Positions 52,228 through 60,988 of a stretch of DNA of 64,000 nucleotides are shown piece after piece; position 1 is the first letter of the stretch, and each line of letters starts with the position of its first letter. This stretch comes from an uncultured bacterium (GTDB lineage Bacteria; Bacteroidota; Rhodothermia; Rhodothermales; Rubricoccaceae): NCBI GenBank assembly GCA_947493945.1, contig CANLSR010000008.1:62001-126000 (forward strand). The letters run 5' to 3'. Made by a program: the position numbers and the translations under genes. Under the pieces are notes generated by a model that was not told the DNA's origin, did no database searches, and saw only the letters and a list, made by a program, of their open reading frames with translations.

Positions 52228-53331
52228 CTAGGGGATCGGGCGGAAAAAGCGGCCCAGGCGAACGAACGGCGGCTCCGCCTTGAACGACAGGAACGTGATC
52301 GTGGCCTTGCCGATCAGGTGCGAGTGCGGCACGAAGCCCCAGTAGCGGCTGTCGACCGAGTTGTCGCGGAAGTCGCCCATCGCCATGTAGTAGTCCTGGC
52401 GGAACGTGTAGGTCGTGGCCGGCCGGCCGTCGACCAGGACCCCGCCGTCCGGGCCGAGCGCCAGCTGGCGGCCCTCGTGGCGCGTGATGGCCTCGGCGTA
52501 GATCGGGAGCGTGGCCCCGGTGAGCGCGACCGTCATGCCGGCCGCCGGCACGACGCGGGGCGCGACGTGGTCCGGGTTGGCGCCGTAGGTGGGGTCCACG
52601 GAGCCCTCGTCCAGGATGTACGGCTCGACCCGGCCCACCAGCGGCAGCGCCTCCAGCGCCTCCACCTCGGGCGGCGTCGCGAACACGTCGTACTGGCGCG
52701 GCGACGCGAAGCCCGAGCCCTCGCGCCGGTCGCTGCCCTCCAGCAGCTGCACGCCCACCTCGTCCAGCTGGCGGGCGTTGGGGCGGGCGTCGCCGGTCGC
52801 GATCACGCGCCAGCGCTGCTTCATCGTCGGCGCCAGCGGCACGGGGCGGCCGTTGATGTGGAGCACCTTGTCGAGCACCGCCATCGTGTCGCCGGGCATG
52901 GCCATCAGCCGCTTGATGTAGGGCGCCCGCCGCTCGATGGGGACCGAGGCCGGGATCTCGCCGCGCACCACGTCCACGCCGGCCGGGTAGTTGAACACGG
53001 CCACGTCGCCGCGCTGGGGCTCGGTAAAGCCCGGCAGCCGCACCTGGGGCAACCGCACGCCCGGCAGGTAGACGCCCGTGAACGGCACGCCGACCGTCGC
53101 CGGCGTCCGCGGCCCCCAGTGCAGCTTGGACACGATCAGGAAGTCGCCCACCAGAAGCGTGTCCTCCATCGACTCCGACGGGATCCGGTACGGCTCGCCG
53201 ATGAACGCGCGCAGGATCAGGATAAACAGGATCGCCTTGGCCCAGTACCAAGCGTTCTCGCGGAAGGTCGGCTTGGGGGGCCGGTCGCGTCGGGCGCCGC
53301 GGGGTCGGGAGCGAGGGGGGGCGGTGGGCAC
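52228..53331 (-). CDS. lepB: Signal peptidase I (second copy)
   Basis: A 367-residue paralogue of the adjacent peptidase with Ser54 in IPSESMEDTLLVGD, Lys140 in YIKRLMAMPGD and C-box GDFRDNSVDSRYWGFV. A long insert separates Lys140 from the C-box (about 130 residues, including ILDEGSVDPTYGANPDHVAPR). The GTG at 53331 is chosen over an upstream start at 53436 because a TAGCTTCC box lies 20 bases before it and the extra residues are low complexity. The two genes are nine bases apart, so expressed together. Confidence 0.92.
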   Translation of the reverse strand: MPTAPPRSRPRGARRDRPPKPTFRENAWYWAKAILFILILRAFIGEPYRIPSESMEDTLLVGDFLIVSKLHWGPRTPATVGVPFTGVYLPGVRLPQVRLPGFTEPQRGDVAVFNYPAGVDVVRGEIPASVPIERRAPYIKRLMAMPGDTMAVLDKVLHINGRPVPLAPTMKQRWRVIATGDARPNARQLDEVGVQLLEGSDRREGSGFASPRQYDVFATPPEVEALEALPLVGRVEPYILDEGSVDPTYGANPDHVAPRVVPAAGMTVALTGATLPIYAEAITRHEGRQLALGPDGGVLVDGRPATTYTFRQDYYMAMGDFRDNSVDSRYWGFVPHSHLIGKATITFLSFKAEPPFVRLGRFFRPIP

Positions 53332-53351
53332 AGAGCGGGCGTGGAGAGCGG

Positions 53352-53359
53352 GGAAGCTA
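53352..53359 (-). promoter_or_regulatory. Promoter -7-like box TAGCTTCC upstream of lepB
   Basis: Minus-strand TAGCTTCC ending 20 bases before the GTG at 53331. It decides the start of the second signal peptidase, since a longer reading frame would place it inside the gene. Confidence 0.42.
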
Positions 53360-53458
53360 CGGGGCGGAGGGCGGGAGGATGGGGGAGCGACCTGACCGGC
53401 TGGCGGAGGCCGAGCAAGCCGCTTGCCGCTCGGCACGCCCTCCCCCCCGCCCTACCCG

Positions 53459-54337
53459 CTACCGATGGATGACCCAGCGCTGGGCGTCCGACCGGCCGCT
53501 CCAGCGCGGCGGCCGCACCTCGACCGTGAACGTCTCGGCGCCGTTGAAGCCGGTCCGGAACCAGCGCCGGCGCTCGTAGGAGTGGTAGTAGTCGACCCAG
53601 GGATCGGGGCGGCGCGCGGCGTCGAGCCGGGCCGAGAGGTCGGCCTTGAGGTCCTGCACGATGGCCGCGTGCGGCTCGTCGGTCGCGATCATGAGCCCGC
53701 GGCCGAACGGCCCGTCGACGTCGAGCGCCAGCACCGGGATCGAGTCGTTGACCACGAACCAGTACTCGAACTGGACGAACTCCGAGCCGCCGTAGCCGTA
53801 GCGCCTCTGGGCGTCGCCGTTGCGGGTCGGTTGCCCGAAGGCCGCCTGGAGGCGCCCGCGCAGGGCCGCCGTGTCGAGCGAGTCGACCAGGCCGCGGCCC
53901 GGGCTGGCGGCCTGCCAGTAGGCCTCGGCGTACTGCTCCACGAAGTCCTGCTGGGCGCCGGGCTCCACCTGGCGCCAGTCGAGCGTGGCGAGTTGGGCGG
54001 CCAGGATCAGGCTGTCCGCCCGCGCCCGCTCGGTCGCCACCAGCCGCTCGCGCGCCGCCTGACGGTCGGCCTGGACGGCGCGGAAGGCCGCCGTCGCCGC
54101 GTCGGGCTCGCCCAGCTCGACCGGCGGGCGCGGCGGCACGCGGTCGCCGATCTCGGCCATGATCTCGGCCACGCGGACGTCGCGCCGCTGCCGCTGGAGC
54201 ACGTCCACGACGGACTGCGCGTGGGAGGAATCAGGAAACAGGAGACAGGAAACAGCAACCAAGACGGCCGAGGCCGCGCGCCAGCCTGACCGACTCGCCC
54301 TCTGCTGAGTCCCGACCCCTGAGTCCTGACGCCTCAT
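53459..54337 (-). CDS. Secreted protein resembling GWxTD domain proteins
   Basis: A 292-residue protein. The first 20 residues are low complexity ([18 protein letters not shown]), followed by a signal peptide (VLVAVSCLLFPDSSHA). The mature part has a helical half and a C-terminal half with AFGQPTRNGDAQRRYGYGG and VQFEYWFV, reminiscent of the YGxPDE...YExW pattern of GWxTD proteins of Bacteroidota. I am not certain. Its ATG shares a base with the lepA stop (TGATG), so it is coupled to lepA. The signal peptide DNA consists of short repeats. Confidence 0.52.
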   Translation of the reverse strand: MRRQDSGVGTQQRASRSGWRAASAVLVAVSCLLFPDSSHAQSVVDVLQRQRRDVRVAEIMAEIGDRVPPRPPVELGEPDAATAAFRAVQADRQAARERLVATERARADSLILAAQLATLDWRQVEPGAQQDFVEQYAEAYWQAASPGRGLVDSLDTAALRGRLQAAFGQPTRNGDAQRRYGYGGSEFVQFEYWFVVNDSIPVLALDVDGPFGRGLMIATDEPHAAIVQDLKADLSARLDAARRPDPWVDYYHSYERRRWFRTGFNGAETFTVEVRPPRWSGRSDAQRWVIHR

Positions 54338-56133
54338 CACTCCATCGACAAGACCGCCAGGAACGCCTCTTGGGGCACCTCGACGGCGCCGACCTGCTTC
54401 ATTCGCTTTTTGCCCTCCTTCTGCTTTTCCAGCAGCTTGCGCTTGCGGCTGATGTCGCCGCCGTAGCACTTGGCCGTGACGTCCTTGCGCAGCGCCTTGA
54501 CCGTCTCGCGCGCGATGACCTTGTTGCCCAGGGCCGCCTGGATGGCCACGTCGAACAGCTGGCGGGGGATGAGCTCGCGGAGCTTGGTGGACAGCCGCTT
54601 GCCCATGTCGTAGGCCTTGTCGCGGTGGACGATGGTCGAGAGCGCGTCGACGGTGTCGCCGTTGAGCATCACGTCCAGCTTGACCAGCTTCGAGGCCCGC
54701 TCGTCGATAAAGTCGTAGTCGAACGAGGCGTAGCCCCGCGACACCGACTTCAGCTTGTCGTAGAAGTCGAACACGATCTCCGCCAGCGGCAGCTCGTACT
54801 TCAGGTTGACGCGGTCGGTGGTGAGGTACTCCTGGGTGATGTAGGTCCCGCGGCGGTCCTGGCACAGCCCCATCAGCGTGCCCACGTACTCGACCGGCGT
54901 GATGATCTCGGCCTTGACGTAGGGCTCGCGGATCTCCCGGATGGAGCCGGGGTCCGGCATGTCGGACGGGTTCTCGACCTCGATCTCCTCGCCGTCGGTG
55001 AGCGAGAGCGTGTAGCGCACGTTGGGCATCGTGGTCACGATGTCGAGCCCGAACTCGCGGTCGAGCCGCTCCTGGACCACCTCCATGTGGAGCATCCCCA
55101 GGAAGCCCACGCGGAACCCGAAGCCCAGCGCCGCCGACGTCTCGGGCTCGTAGGTCAGCGCGGCGTCGTTGAGCTGGAGCTTTTCCAGCGCCGTCCGGAG
55201 ATCCTCGAAGTCGCCCGAGTCGGTCGGGTAGATGCCCGAGAACACCATCGGCTTGACGTCACGGTAGCCCGGCAGCTGCCGGCTCGCGCCGTTCCGCTGG
55301 TGCGTCACGGTGTCGCCGACCTTGGTGTCGGCCACGTCCTTGACCGACCCGATCAGGTACCCCACCTCGCCCGGCCCCAGCTCGTCGACGGGCTCCATCT
55401 TGAGCTTGAGGTGCCCGATCTCCTCGGCGAAGTACCGGGCGCCGGTCGCCATAAACTGGATGGCGTCGCCTTTTCTAAGCGTGCCTTGCTTGACGCGGAC
55501 GTAGACGATGGAGCCGCGATACGTGTCGAACGTCGAGTCGAAGATGAGCGCCTGGAGCGGCGCGTCGGGGTCGCCAGCGGGCGGCGGCACGCGCTCGACG
55601 ATCCGCTCCAGGACCGCGTCCACGCCCACGCCGGTCTTGGCCGAGACGTGGAGCACGTCGTCGGGGTCGCCGCCGATCAAGTCGGTGATCGACTGGGCCA
55701 CCAGCTCGGGCTGAGCGCTCGGCAGGTCCACTTTGTTCAAGACCGGGATGATCTCCAGGTCGGCCCCGATGGCCATGTACAGGTTCGAGATCGTCTGGGC
55801 CTCGATGCCCTGGGCCGCGTCCACGACCAGGATCGCGCCCTCGCAGGCGTTGAGCGCGCGGCTGACCTCGTAGGTAAAGTCCACGTGGCCCGGCGTGTCG
55901 ATCAGGTCCAGGACGTACTTCTCGCCGTCGGCGGCGGTGTACGGCATCCGGATGGCGTGGCTCTTGATCGTGATGCCGCGCTCGCGCTCGAGGTCCATCG
56001 AGTCGAGGACCTGGGCCTGCATCTGGCGGCTGGTCAGCGTGCCGGTGGCCTCCAAGAGGCGGTCCGCCAGCGTCGACTTGCCGTGGTCGATGTGGGCGAT
56101 GATGCAGAAGTTTCGGATCCGGCTCTGGTCCAC
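54337..56133 (-). CDS. lepA: Elongation factor 4 (LepA)
   Basis: A 598-residue translational GTPase that acts on ribosomes, promoting back-translocation or assisting initiation and assembly. It starts with the family opening [20 protein letters not shown] (G1), followed by G3 DTPGHVDF, G4 NKVD and G5 VSAKTG. It ends with the LepA-specific C-terminal domain ([20 protein letters not shown]), which no other GTPase has. The GTG at 56133 gives the usual length; upstream residues in the same frame are not LepA-like. Its promoter box lies 36 bases upstream, and the GWxTD-like gene is coupled to its stop. Confidence 0.97.
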   Translation of the reverse strand: MDQSRIRNFCIIAHIDHGKSTLADRLLEATGTLTSRQMQAQVLDSMDLERERGITIKSHAIRMPYTAADGEKYVLDLIDTPGHVDFTYEVSRALNACEGAILVVDAAQGIEAQTISNLYMAIGADLEIIPVLNKVDLPSAQPELVAQSITDLIGGDPDDVLHVSAKTGVGVDAVLERIVERVPPPAGDPDAPLQALIFDSTFDTYRGSIVYVRVKQGTLRKGDAIQFMATGARYFAEEIGHLKLKMEPVDELGPGEVGYLIGSVKDVADTKVGDTVTHQRNGASRQLPGYRDVKPMVFSGIYPTDSGDFEDLRTALEKLQLNDAALTYEPETSAALGFGFRVGFLGMLHMEVVQERLDREFGLDIVTTMPNVRYTLSLTDGEEIEVENPSDMPDPGSIREIREPYVKAEIITPVEYVGTLMGLCQDRRGTYITQEYLTTDRVNLKYELPLAEIVFDFYDKLKSVSRGYASFDYDFIDERASKLVKLDVMLNGDTVDALSTIVHRDKAYDMGKRLSTKLRELIPRQLFDVAIQAALGNKVIARETVKALRKDVTAKCYGGDISRKRKLLEKQKEGKKRMKQVGAVEVPQEAFLAVLSME

Positions 56134-56169
56134 GTGTGGGCTCGGGAGGGGCGTGCGTAGGCGACAACG

Positions 56170-56177
56170 CGAAGCTA
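56170..56177 (-). promoter_or_regulatory. Promoter -7-like box TAGCTTCG upstream of lepA
   Basis: Minus-strand TAGCTTCG, 36 bases before the GTG start. It matches the TAnnTTnG pattern of the other boxes. Confidence 0.4.
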
Positions 56178-56366
56178 GCGCCGCGCGTGCGCCCGACGGC
56201 CGAAATCCCCATGATCCCGCCGCGCTGCATGTCCCCGCGCAGGCGGGGGGCGGGGGGCGTCCGCCAGTTGGTGGCGCGGAGTCATTGGGCACGTCTATTC
56301 GCCTTCATGAATCTTGCACAATCGGGCCGACTGGAAACATCTTCCAGCCTCGATTACCTGTCCTAA

Positions 56367-57368
56367 ATGTCTGATCTACCTCTGCCCGCCGCCGAGGCCG
56401 CTCCTCTTGCCAAATCGGTCTCGCCCACCGAGGTCGCTCCGAGCGGCGTTCTAGTCGAGGAGCCTGCGCCCTGCGCCAACTGCGGCACCGAGGCCCTTGA
56501 TCGCTTTTGCCCATCGTGTGGGCAGCAGCAGATGCGTGGCCGCCTGACGCTGCGGCGGCTGTGGGTAGAGTTCGCCTCGCGCGTGTTCAACCTCAACCGC
56601 GGCCTGCTGGCGACCGTCGTCGGCATGAGCCGCCGGCCGGGCCAGGTCCCACTGGACTACGTCGAAGGCCGGCGACGGACCTACACCAACCCGCTGACCT
56701 ACCTCCTACTCGCGAGTGCGCTGAGCCTGTTCATGCTCCAGTTTTCGGAGGGTGCGATGCGCGACCAGTTCCGAGACCAGATGGAACGGCAAGAGGCGCA
56801 ACGCAGTGCCGGTGACGACGCCGGAGGCGTCCTTCATGACCACGACGGCGATGGGGTCCGCGACCACGACCCAGACGAGTTCGAGCGGTTTTCCGAAAAC
56901 CTCGACGCCTTGATGGCCGACGGCGGCGCGCTCTACATGGAGAAAATGATGAGCACCCTCAAGCGGTACAACCAGTGGCTCATGGTCCTCCTGTGCGTCC
57001 CGCTGACGCTGCTGCTGCGGGTCCTGTTTGGGCCGTCCCGACACGTCCCCGAGATCGCCGTCTTTTCGCTCTACGTGGTGGCCCAGGGCGTTCTGATCAC
57101 GGCCCTCATCCTGCCCATCCTTACGAGGATGGGCCAGGCCGCGACGATGGCGAGCGTATTGGTCTACTTCGGACTGGCTGCCTGGGCTGCCGTCCAGTTC
57201 TGGGGCGAGGGGTGGAGCGCCGCTGCCCGCGCCTTCGCTGCGATGGTTGTCAGCTACGCAGTGTATACCGGGTTCGTCATCGCAGTCGTAGTCGCCGTCA
57301 TCTTCGGAGAGGCAATGGCCGATGCGGGGCTCACCTGGGGGCAGTTTGTCGACCGGCTTCTCGACTAG
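56367..57368 (+). CDS. DUF3667 family membrane protein
   Basis: A 333-residue protein. A zinc ribbon (C36-x2-C39 and C48-x2-C51, ending CGQQQ) precedes the family signature RLTLRRLWVEF and the RPGQVPLDYVEGRRRTYTNPL segment. Then come several membrane helices. Between the first and second helices is an Asp/His-rich loop, HDHDGDGVRDHDPDEFE, resembling a calcium- or metal-binding dockerin/TSP3 turn, which is not usual for DUF3667. The function is unknown. Codon use is less GC-extreme than in neighbouring genes. Confidence 0.83.
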   Translation: MSDLPLPAAEAAPLAKSVSPTEVAPSGVLVEEPAPCANCGTEALDRFCPSCGQQQMRGRLTLRRLWVEFASRVFNLNRGLLATVVGMSRRPGQVPLDYVEGRRRTYTNPLTYLLLASALSLFMLQFSEGAMRDQFRDQMERQEAQRSAGDDAGGVLHDHDGDGVRDHDPDEFERFSENLDALMADGGALYMEKMMSTLKRYNQWLMVLLCVPLTLLLRVLFGPSRHVPEIAVFSLYVVAQGVLITALILPILTRMGQAATMASVLVYFGLAAWAAVQFWGEGWSAAARAFAAMVVSYAVYTGFVIAVVVAVIFGEAMADAGLTWGQFVDRLLD

Positions 57369-57399
57369 CCGAGGCCACTCTCGCGCGCCACGCCGGACA

Positions 57400-57438
57400 C
57401 CGCCAGCGGGGCGGGCGCGGCCCTCGCCCCGCTGGCGG
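57400..57438. terminator. Octamer dyad with 14-base arms after the DUF3667 gene
   Basis: Arms CCGCCAGCGGGGCG (57400-57413) and CGCCCCGCTGGCGG (57425-57438) pair perfectly around an 11-base loop, 32 bases past the stop. The longest octamer dyad in the window. Confidence 0.65.
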
Positions 57439-57574
57439 GTGCAGCCGGAGGGTCGGGGATCCGTCCTGGCCGGGTCCCCTGTTGGCGACGGTCCGGAGAC
57501 TTTCCTGATCGGCGGAGGCGCCCGAACCTCGGCACTTGATCGGAGTGGGACCATCGACACCCCCTCCGACCCAC

Positions 57575-58381
57575 ATGCCGAGCACGACCAGCGACATCTA
57601 CGACACCACCTCCGAAGGAGGCATCCAACTCGCCGCCGGCGTCGACCGCTGGGTCCTCCACGACGACCACGTCCACCTCGCGCCCCACCTCGACGGCCAG
57701 GTCCCGCTCTACCGCTTCGACGCGGAGCTCATGCCCTTCGTGGACTCGCCGAAGCGCGGGGCCCTGGTGGTCATCGACATGCAGAACGACTTCTGCTCGC
57801 CCGGCGGCTGGACCGACGCCTCCGGCCTCGACTACCAGGCCTGTCGTGAGGCGATCCCCGGCGTGCAGCGAGCCATCGAGGCGGCGCGCGATCACGGCAT
57901 GTGGGTGATATGGGTCTACTGGTTCAACCGCCAGGACCTGCGCAACTTGGGCGCCCCCACCCTCTACTCGTTCAAGCACACGCCGGACCAGCAGGGGATC
58001 GGGCAGCCGCTGGATCGCGGCCGGGTGCTGACCGAGGACACGTGGAACACCGAGATGGTCGAGGAGCTCCGGCCGCTCATGCGCGACGAGGACGTGCGGG
58101 TCGAGAAGGTGCGGATGAACGGGTTCGTCGGGACCGACCTCGACCAGGTGCTCCGTACGCAGGGCATCGAGACCTTGTACTTTACCGGCGTCAACGTCGA
58201 CCAGTGCGTGGCCATGACGATGGAGGAGGCCTACGTCCGCGATTACGCCTGCGTGCTGCTGGAGGACGCCTGCGCCACCTCCAGCCCCGACTACTGCAAA
58301 CAGAGCGTCGTGTTCAACGCCAAGCAGTGCTGGGGCTTCTCGACGACGACCGACAAGTTCGCGTCCCCGCAGCCGGTCTAG
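57575..58381 (+). CDS. Cysteine hydrolase, isochorismatase-like
   Basis: A 268-residue enzyme of the isochorismatase-like superfamily with the catalytic triad Asp68 (VVIDMQNDF), Lys178 (VEKVRMNGF) and Cys211 (GVNVDQCV). The N-terminal extension (about 1-55) and the WTDASGLDYQ and NTEMVEEL segments resemble ureidoacrylate/biuret amidohydrolases, so the likely reaction is hydrolysis of an amide or ureido bond rather than isochorismate cleavage. The ATG at 57575 is preferred over one at 57536. Confidence 0.83.
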   Translation: MPSTTSDIYDTTSEGGIQLAAGVDRWVLHDDHVHLAPHLDGQVPLYRFDAELMPFVDSPKRGALVVIDMQNDFCSPGGWTDASGLDYQACREAIPGVQRAIEAARDHGMWVIWVYWFNRQDLRNLGAPTLYSFKHTPDQQGIGQPLDRGRVLTEDTWNTEMVEELRPLMRDEDVRVEKVRMNGFVGTDLDQVLRTQGIETLYFTGVNVDQCVAMTMEEAYVRDYACVLLEDACATSSPDYCKQSVVFNAKQCWGFSTTTDKFASPQPV

Positions 58382-58451
58382 CGACCGGCCCGGCCGGCCA
58401 GGTCCACCCGCCGGCGACGGCCGCCAGCGGGACGAGCGCGTCGCCCGTCGG

Positions 58452-58643
58452 CTACTCCTCCGCCCGATGGGCACGGATGATGCCGACGGGGAGCACCGTC
58501 AGCCCGGCCACCATCAGCAGGCCCGACAGCGCCGGCCGCCAGCCGCTCGCGCCCAGCCCCAGTGCCCAGGTGGTGAGGTTGACCAGCGCCAGCCCGATGC
58601 CGCCGGCGAGCAGCGTCAGCCCCAGTCGGTCGCGGCCCGTCAC
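58452..58643 (-). CDS. Small two-helix membrane protein
   Basis: A 63-residue protein from GTG with two membrane helices (LGLTLLAGGIGLALVNLTTW and PALSGLLMVAGLTVLPVGII) and a short charged tail. Not recognised. It lies downstream of the topoisomerase gene on the same strand. Confidence 0.45.
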   Translation of the reverse strand: MTGRDRLGLTLLAGGIGLALVNLTTWALGLGASGWRPALSGLLMVAGLTVLPVGIIRAHRAEE

Positions 58644-58775
58644 AGGCCGCCCCGCCGGCGGGAGCGTCGGGCCGTGGCCGTCGGGCGCGTCGGCCGGCTC
58701 CCGTGGCCCCGCTGGCGGTCGCCGCCGGCGGAGTCGTCGTCTGGCCGAGCAGAGCCGCCGGCGGGGCGGGCGCGC

Positions 58776-60713
58776 TTAGACATCGAGGTCCTGGACGGTG
58801 GCGGCCTGGTCCATGATGAACCGGAAGCGCGGCGCGGCGTCCTTGCCCATCAGGTCCGAGATCGCGTTCTCGGTCTCGATGAGGGTGCCCTCGGGGATGG
58901 CCACCTGGAGCAGCCGGCGCTTGTCCGGGTCGAGGGTCGTCTCGCGCAGCGTGGCCGGCATCATCTCGCCGAGCCCCTTGAACCGCTGGACCTCGATCTG
59001 GGTGCGGGGGTTCTTCTTCTGGATCCGGCGGACGACCTTGTCGCGGTCGGCCTCGTCGAGCGCCCACCACGTCTCCTTCAGGGCGTCGACGCGGAAAAGC
59101 GGCGGCTGGGCGATGTAGACGTAGCCGCCGTCGATGAGCGGCCGCATGTAGCGGTAGAGGAACGTCAAGAGCAGCGTCGCGATGTGGAGCCCGTCGGCGT
59201 CGGCGTCCATCAAGAGCACGACCTTGTGGTAGCGGAGCTTGGACACGTCCAGGTCCTCGCCCACCCCGCAGCCCAGGGCGTCGGCGATGTTGGACAGCTC
59301 GGCGTTGGCCAGCACCTTGGCCTTGGTCGCCTGCTCAGCGTTGAGCACCTTGCCCCGGAGCGGCAGGATCGCCTGCGTCTTGCGGTCGCGGCCCTGCTTG
59401 GCCGAGCCGCCGGCTGAGTCGCCCTCGACCACGAACAACTCGCTCTCGGTGGGGTCGGTGGACGCGCAGTCGCTCAGCTTGCCCGGCAGGTTCAAGCGGT
59501 GGCTGACCGCGCTCTTGCGACGCACGTTCTGGACCGCGGCCCGGCTGGCCTGCCGCGCGCGCGCCGCCTGCAGGATGCGCGCGACGATGGCCTCGGCCGT
59601 CGATGGGTGGGCGTTGAGGAACTGCTCGAACTCGGTGCGGAAGGCGCCGGACACGGCCGAGCGCGCCTCGGGGTTGTTGAGCTTTTCCTTGGTCTGGCCC
59701 TGGAACTGCGGGTCGACGTGGTACAGGTTGACGACGGCGATCATGCCCTCGCGGACGTCGTCGGCGGTGATGTCGAGCTTTTTCTGGCCCAGGTCGTGCG
59801 TCTCGATGTAGTTGCGGACCGCCTTGGTCACGCCGTCCTTCAACCCCTGCTCGTGCGTGCCGCCGTCGCGCGTCGGGATGCCGTTGACGAACGACGTGAT
59901 CGACTCGCGCGGGGCCTCGGTCCAGACGAAGCACAGCTCGGTGCGGAGCCCGTCGTCCAGGTCCGACTGGCGGACGACGAACGGGTCGGGGTGGACGCGG
60001 CGCGTCTCGGCGTCGGCCACCAGCTTGTCGAGGTACTCGGTGATCCCGCCTTCGTGGTGGTACTCGATCCGCTCGCCGGTCCCCTCGTTCTTGAACACGA
60101 TCCGGAGCGCCCCGTTGAGGTAGGTCTTGACCTCCAGGTTCTCCTTGATCGTCTCGGCGTCGATGTCCGTCGTGGCGAAGATCTCGGGGTCGGGCGTGAA
60201 CGTGATGGTCGTGCCCGTGCCGCGCACGTTGGAGCGGACCTTCTTGAGCTTCGTCACCGGCACGCCGCGCTGGTAGGTCTGCTCGTAGAGCGCGCCGTCG
60301 CGCTTGACCTGGGCGACCAGCGTCTCGGACAGCGCGTTCACCACGCTCGACCCGACGCCGTGGAGCCCGCCCGAGGTCACATAGCTGGACCCGTCGAACT
60401 TGCCGCCCGCGTGCAGCGTGGTCAGGATCACCTCTAACGCCGACACCTTCTTCGTCGGGTGCTTGTCGACGGGGATACCCCTCCCGTTGTCGCTCACCGT
60501 GACCGTCGTGCCGTCCTTGTGCAGGACGACGTCGATCTGGGTCGCGTAGCCGTTGGTGGCCTCGTCGACCGCGTTGTCGACGATCTCCCAGACCAGGTGG
60601 TGGAGGCCGGCCTTGCCGGTGCCTCCGATGTACATGCCGGGGCGCTTGCGGACAGGCTCCAGGCCCTCCAAGACCTGGATGTCGGCGCCGGTGTAGGATT
60701 GAACTTCGGCCAT
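58776..60713 (-). CDS. Type IIA DNA topoisomerase subunit B (GyrB or ParE)
   Basis: A 645-residue ATPase subunit of gyrase or topoisomerase IV. N-terminal GHKL ATPase motifs: EIVDNAVDEA, DNGRGIPVD and SGGLHGVGSSVVNALS; transducer with the QTKEKL loop; TOPRIM with EGDSAGGSA near residue 428 and DADADGLH, whose acidic residues bind Mg2+. It ends with the family tail RRLLQVAIPEG...RFRFI. No A-subunit gene is adjacent, which slightly favours GyrB, but the LEGLEPVRKRPGMY start also fits ParE. It is divergent from the SDR gene. Confidence 0.92.
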   Translation of the reverse strand: MAEVQSYTGADIQVLEGLEPVRKRPGMYIGGTGKAGLHHLVWEIVDNAVDEATNGYATQIDVVLHKDGTTVTVSDNGRGIPVDKHPTKKVSALEVILTTLHAGGKFDGSSYVTSGGLHGVGSSVVNALSETLVAQVKRDGALYEQTYQRGVPVTKLKKVRSNVRGTGTTITFTPDPEIFATTDIDAETIKENLEVKTYLNGALRIVFKNEGTGERIEYHHEGGITEYLDKLVADAETRRVHPDPFVVRQSDLDDGLRTELCFVWTEAPRESITSFVNGIPTRDGGTHEQGLKDGVTKAVRNYIETHDLGQKKLDITADDVREGMIAVVNLYHVDPQFQGQTKEKLNNPEARSAVSGAFRTEFEQFLNAHPSTAEAIVARILQAARARQASRAAVQNVRRKSAVSHRLNLPGKLSDCASTDPTESELFVVEGDSAGGSAKQGRDRKTQAILPLRGKVLNAEQATKAKVLANAELSNIADALGCGVGEDLDVSKLRYHKVVLLMDADADGLHIATLLLTFLYRYMRPLIDGGYVYIAQPPLFRVDALKETWWALDEADRDKVVRRIQKKNPRTQIEVQRFKGLGEMMPATLRETTLDPDKRRLLQVAIPEGTLIETENAISDLMGKDAAPRFRFIMDQAATVQDLDV

Positions 60714-60845
60714 CTGAACACGTGGGGGACGTTATGCCGCATGGTACGGACGCCCGGTGACAGCCGCACGGCACCGCGCCCGCCCCAACCTCCCGCCCCG
60801 CTGCGGGACGCGCCGCCAGCGGGGCGAGGAGCTCATGTGGAGGCG

Positions 60846-60897
60846 CGCCGGTGGCGTGCCCCCGGCCATCGCGGTCGTCACGGGCACGCCACCGGCG
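60846..60897. repeat. 16-base perfect inverted repeat between divergent genes
   Basis: Arms CGCCGGTGGCGTGCCC (60846-60861) and GGGCACGCCACCGGCG (60882-60897) around a 20-base loop, in the 275-base region between the topoisomerase and SDR genes. It could be an operator, an attenuator hairpin or an insertion footprint. It differs from the octamer dyads. Confidence 0.75.
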
Positions 60898-60988
60898 TAC
60901 CCCTACGGGCTGACTTGCAACGACTTGAGTCCGCTCGGGCACCGGCTGCCGGGCTGCAGTGTCTCTGCCTCTCCCCTCCCGCCTCATC

